The notes beneath the pieces were generated by a model that was not told the origin of the DNA, searched no databases, and worked only from the letters and a program-made list of their open reading frames with translations. A program made the translations under genes and the position numbers. From contig NZ_PGFV01000004.1 in NCBI RefSeq assembly GCF_021023135.1, forward strand, positions 124,001-188,000: a stretch of DNA of 64,000 nucleotides, in the 5' to 3' direction. The stretch comes from Brevibacterium sp. CCUG 69071. Lineage in GTDB: Bacteria > Actinomycetota > Actinomycetes > Actinomycetales > Brevibacteriaceae. Below, one piece after another: positions 61,230-64,000 of the stretch (the stretch's first letter is position 1; each line of letters opens with the position of its first letter).

Positions 61230-63467
61230 ATGAACCAGGCATTCGACACCACACCGTCAGTGTCCTCCCCCATCGATGCACCCCCACGTCCGAACACGTA
61301 CCCTGAGAAAGTGCCCCGCACCCCCGAACAGCCGCCGAACGCTCCCGGCGCCCCGCCTCGGCGTCCGGACGACGAACCTGCCGAGACCGCCTGGCCGGAA
61401 CGTCGGCCCGCCGGCTCGTGGTGGTCGCGGATGTGGCGCAACCTGGGCCGTGACACGGTCCTCATCATCCCGGGCCTGGTCATCTCGCTCATCGCGTTCC
61501 CGGTCCTCATCGCCCTGTTCTCGGTCTCGATCTCGACCGTCATCATCTGGATCGGCGTCCTGCTCCTGCCGCTGACGCTCTATGTCGCCACCGGATTCGC
61601 AAACCTCACCCGAGCCCGCGCACGACAGTGGGGCGCCCCCATCGCCGAGGTGGTCCGCCGACCCCGGAACCGCGGATTCCGGGCCTGGATCGGGGTCATG
61701 GCCGATGGTCGGCGCTGGCTCGATCTGCTCTTCGAGACCATCTTCGCCCTGCCCATCCACCTCTTCACCTTCGCCGTGTCCGTGTCCTGGTTCTTCGCCG
61801 GCCTCGGCGGGGTCACGTTCTTCTTCTGGGGCCGATTCCTGCCCCCGGATGACACCGATCTCATCGACTTCGTCTCCGCCTGGGTCACGAACTCCCCGCT
61901 GACCGACCTCGGCTTCGGCGCCGAGGCCACGTTCCAGTTCGTCACCGGGCTCGTCCTCCTGCTCACCTTCCCCTTCGTCCACCATGCGATGGCCAGGCTC
62001 GAGATCCTGGCGATCACGGCAGGACTGGCCCCCTTCGAGGGATCGGGCACCTCGGCGGGAAAAGCACGAGCCGGTGACGAGGCGGGCCGCGACCCGAGTG
62101 CGGCCGCGGCTGCCTCGGCGGGACTCTCGTCACCGGCAGCTGCGGGTTCATCGTCGGGGTCCGGCGCTGATTCCTCGTCGGGGTTCGGCACTGAATCCTC
62201 GGCCGGGTCCGGCTCATCTGCGGCCGCCTCGCTCCTGTCGCGGGCGGGCAGCGAGGGTTGGTTCTGGCTGCTGAGCATCTTCGTCGCCGTGGCGCTCGTG
62301 GCCATCTCCTGGCCGGTCACCGCCGTGGCCTATGGAGTCTGGACAGTGACGGCGATGCTCATCGCGATCGGGCAGAGCGCAGCCCTGGTGCTGGCGGTGC
62401 GCATGCCTGCGGCCGCGATCGTCCTCGGCGTGATGTCCTCGGCGGTCGGCATCTATGCCACCTCCGATTCGACCGGGCTGGTCTGGCCGTGGGCGACGAC
62501 GTCGATCCTCGCGCTGCTGTTCCTCCATCTCATCGTCGGGCTGCGCCACAGCTGGCTCCATCTCGTCATCCTGTGGGCGGCGAGCGCAGCCCTCGGTGTG
62601 CTCAGCCTCATCGCTCCGCACGCCGGAGAGCTCTCCGGGGCTCTGGCCAATGTCATCACGACCGTTTCGCTGGCCGCGGGGATCTCGGCGGTCGCGGTCG
62701 TCGGCAATCTGTGGATCCGCAGCCGCGCCCGCTTGGAGTCCGAACGCAGACTCAGCGCCGAAGAGCTGGCCAAACGACAGGAGCTCGAGGAGCGCAACCG
62801 GATCGCCCAGGAACTCCACGATGTCGTCGCGCACAGCATGTCCGTCATCAGCGTGCAGGCCACGACCGCGCGCTACCGTCTGCCCGATCTCGACGGACGC
62901 AGCCTCGAGGAGTTCGACTCGATCGCCGGTTCGGCCAGACAGGCGCTGACCGAGATGCGGGGCCTGCTGGCGATCCTGCGGGGCGGCCGCGATGCGGATC
63001 TGGCACCGCAGCCCGTGCTCGACGACATTCCCGCCCTCGTGGCCTCGACCCGCGGTTCGGGCGCCGAGGTGGAGCTCGAGTTCGCGGCGGAGTCCGCCGG
63101 AATCTCCGCGACGGTCGGCCTCACGGCGTTCCGCGTCGTGCAGGAAGGACTGTCGAATGCACTGCGGCATGCTCCCGGTGCGGCCGTGCAGGTGACGGTC
63201 CGCCCCGTCGACGAGCAGCTGTGGGTCGCCGTCGTCAACGGGGCCGCGAGCAACGGCGCCCACGGCGGCGGGCGGGAGACCGCCGGGCACGGGGGCGGGC
63301 CGGACCCCCTCGGCGGGGATCGGACGGGCACTCGCCACCTCGGCGGCGGATTCGGTCTCAAAGGTATGCGCGAACGCGTCGAAGCCCTCGACGGCACCCT
63401 CCGGGTCGGGCCGACTCCCGAGGGTGGCTTCGAAGTCGTCGCGACCCTGCCCACCACGACTCCCTGA
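61230..63467 (+). CDS. Sensor histidine kinase with putative sensor domain
   Basis: 745 residues; TAAGGAGTTCGCTC precedes the ATG. A disordered N-terminus (about 70 residues, Pro-rich) is followed by a membrane-embedded sensor region with four helices (about 75-260), a low-complexity linker of 8-residue Ser/Gly repeats (about 285-335), a second group of helices (about 340-480), the HisKA_3 motif RIAQELHDVVAHSMSVISVQ (His530) and a HATPase domain (RVVQEGLSNALRHAPGAA, FGLKGMRERVEALDG). The HATPase lid has an unusual Gly/His-rich insertion. Likely partner: the orphan regulator at 59386. Confidence 0.92.
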   Translation: MNQAFDTTPSVSSPIDAPPRPNTYPEKVPRTPEQPPNAPGAPPRRPDDEPAETAWPERRPAGSWWSRMWRNLGRDTVLIIPGLVISLIAFPVLIALFSVSISTVIIWIGVLLLPLTLYVATGFANLTRARARQWGAPIAEVVRRPRNRGFRAWIGVMADGRRWLDLLFETIFALPIHLFTFAVSVSWFFAGLGGVTFFFWGRFLPPDDTDLIDFVSAWVTNSPLTDLGFGAEATFQFVTGLVLLLTFPFVHHAMARLEILAITAGLAPFEGSGTSAGKARAGDEAGRDPSAAAAASAGLSSPAAAGSSSGSGADSSSGFGTESSAGSGSSAAASLLSRAGSEGWFWLLSIFVAVALVAISWPVTAVAYGVWTVTAMLIAIGQSAALVLAVRMPAAAIVLGVMSSAVGIYATSDSTGLVWPWATTSILALLFLHLIVGLRHSWLHLVILWAASAALGVLSLIAPHAGELSGALANVITTVSLAAGISAVAVVGNLWIRSRARLESERRLSAEELAKRQELEERNRIAQELHDVVAHSMSVISVQATTARYRLPDLDGRSLEEFDSIAGSARQALTEMRGLLAILRGGRDADLAPQPVLDDIPALVASTRGSGAEVELEFAAESAGISATVGLTAFRVVQEGLSNALRHAPGAAVQVTVRPVDEQLWVAVVNGAASNGAHGGGRETAGHGGGPDPLGGDRTGTRHLGGGFGLKGMRERVEALDGTLRVGPTPEGGFEVVATLPTTTP
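62151..62222 (+). repeat. 24-bp in-frame repeats in the sensor-kinase linker
   Basis: Three consecutive 24-base units (62151-62174, 62175-62198, 62199-62222) encode SSGSGADS, SSGFGTES and SAGSGSSA. They lengthen a disordered linker between two membrane regions; the third unit is diverged. Confidence 0.65.
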
Positions 63468-63677
63468 GGTCGGGGAGTTCTGCGGGCGCCGTCTCGATCG
63501 TTCGAAATCGTGCAGAAGTTCCTCATACGCACTCTTGAGTGAGAAACCGCTGTTCCGCGTCCGCGGTTGCCTATGCTCGTGGTGAGGTCAGCGACCCGCA
63601 CAGGCACCACCTGATCGAGAACTGCCGCCACCTGCACGCGAGCAGCCGCCACCCCGAACGAGACGAAGGAGTCACCC

Positions 63678-64000
63678 GTGTTCCAGACACCCCAGCCCTG
63701 GATTCCCGGCGAGAGCCGCAAGCGCATCGAGACCATCGCGAACACCCACCTCGGCGGGGGCGGCAGCGCCGACTCAGGTGCGAGAGCCGGTGCCGATTCG
63801 GACGCGACCACCGCGGCGATGTCGCAGGTCACGGCCACGCTCGAGTCCCTCATCGCCGATTCCGACCGCCTTCACGACGAGACGGCCTTCAACCTCAATC
63901 CCGCCTCGAACGTGCTCAATCCGCGGGCGGCCGCGCTCCTGGCCAGTGGCTCGGGATCACGGACCTCGCTCGGCTATGCGGGGGCGAAATACGAGATGGG
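63678..64000 (+). CDS. Serine hydroxymethyltransferase-like PLP protein, 5' fragment
   Basis: From the GTG at 63678 (AAGGAG about 7 bases upstream) 107 codons are open to the window edge. FNLNPASNVLNPRAAALLASGSGSRTSLGYAGAKYEM resembles the N-terminal region of SHMT-like enzymes, where an E-N/S-N motif precedes the sugar-like GYxGxKYY. The first 60 residues are more low-complexity than normal SHMT. The lysine site lies outside the window, so the exact enzyme (SHMT, transaldolase or relative) is open. Confidence 0.6.
   Translation, partial: MFQTPQPWIPGESRKRIETIANTHLGGGGSADSGARAGADSDATTAAMSQVTATLESLIADSDRLHDETAFNLNPASNVLNPRAAALLASGSGSRTSLGYAGAKYEM

Noticed and set aside
1..64000. CRISPR arrays, tRNA genes, insertion sequences, prophage
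   Set aside because: No regularly spaced repeats, no tRNA-like cloverleaf and no transposase, integrase or phage structural protein was seen. The repeats present are short tandem or palindromic ones described above.

Overview
The window is high-GC, gene-dense chromosome of an actinomycete. Gene families, ATGA stop/start overlaps, GTG/TTG starts and a leaderless promoter all fit; my best guess is a Brevibacterium-like member of the Micrococcales, by general resemblance only. No tRNA, rRNA, insertion sequence, prophage or CRISPR array was seen. About 54 protein genes are supported, two of them running off the ends.

Layout. 1-7.8 kb: an edge-truncated aminoglycoside-phosphotransferase-family gene (minus), a small ABC-type ATPase (plus), a degenerate ABC ATPase plus YhgE/Pip membrane protein pair behind a perfect 18-bp palindrome, a DUF805 protein, and a marR-MFS efflux pair with a MarR-type operator. 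7.95-11.86 kb: riboflavin operon ribD-ribE-ribBA-ribH under an FMN riboswitch whose expression platform can be read base by base and contains a short upstream ORF. 12-13.8 kb: pyruvate oxidase (convergent). 14.0-22.6 kb: a complete Wadjet anti-plasmid system, jetA-jetB-jetC-jetD, every junction a 4-bp ATGA/GTGA overlap, with an MFS transporter fused to the operon by the same overlap and an MmcQ/YjbR-family gene just upstream. 22.6-23.6 kb: asparaginase. 23.6-31.5 kb: L-rhamnose catabolism (LacI regulator divergent from MFS transporter, rhaM, rhaI, bifunctional aldolase/dehydrogenase, rhaB) around a 16-bp LacI operator.

31.5-44.3 kb: CurA-like reductase, DUF402 protein, amidohydrolase, an MFS transporter coupled to a histidine-ammonia-lyase-family protein that lacks the canonical Ala-Ser-Gly cofactor triad, DUF421 protein, SDR protein, a histidine kinase/response regulator/DUF4097 operon, and a cystathionine gamma-synthase-family gene preceded by a Cys-containing leader ORF. 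44.5-55.1 kb: a translationally coupled operon (oligopeptide-type ABC importer, two luciferase-like monooxygenases, FMN reductase, FAD/NAD-binding protein) that looks like organosulfur or related scavenging; one monooxygenase gene has a repeat-driven frameshift at its 3' end. 55.5-64 kb: leaderless ArsR regulator plus SRPBCC protein, acyltransferase, nitronate monooxygenase, orphan response regulator, DMT transporter, sensor kinase, and the start of an SHMT-like gene.

Genome-scale signals. The 11-mer CGCCGAGGTGG (or its complement) occurs at least 22 times with a bias to the plus strand regardless of gene direction. A 16-bp element, GGACGATCYGTGCTGA, forms stem-loops in two convergent intergenic regions 47 kb apart. 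All coordinates and motifs were read by eye; family assignments rest on recognised motifs, not on database searches.
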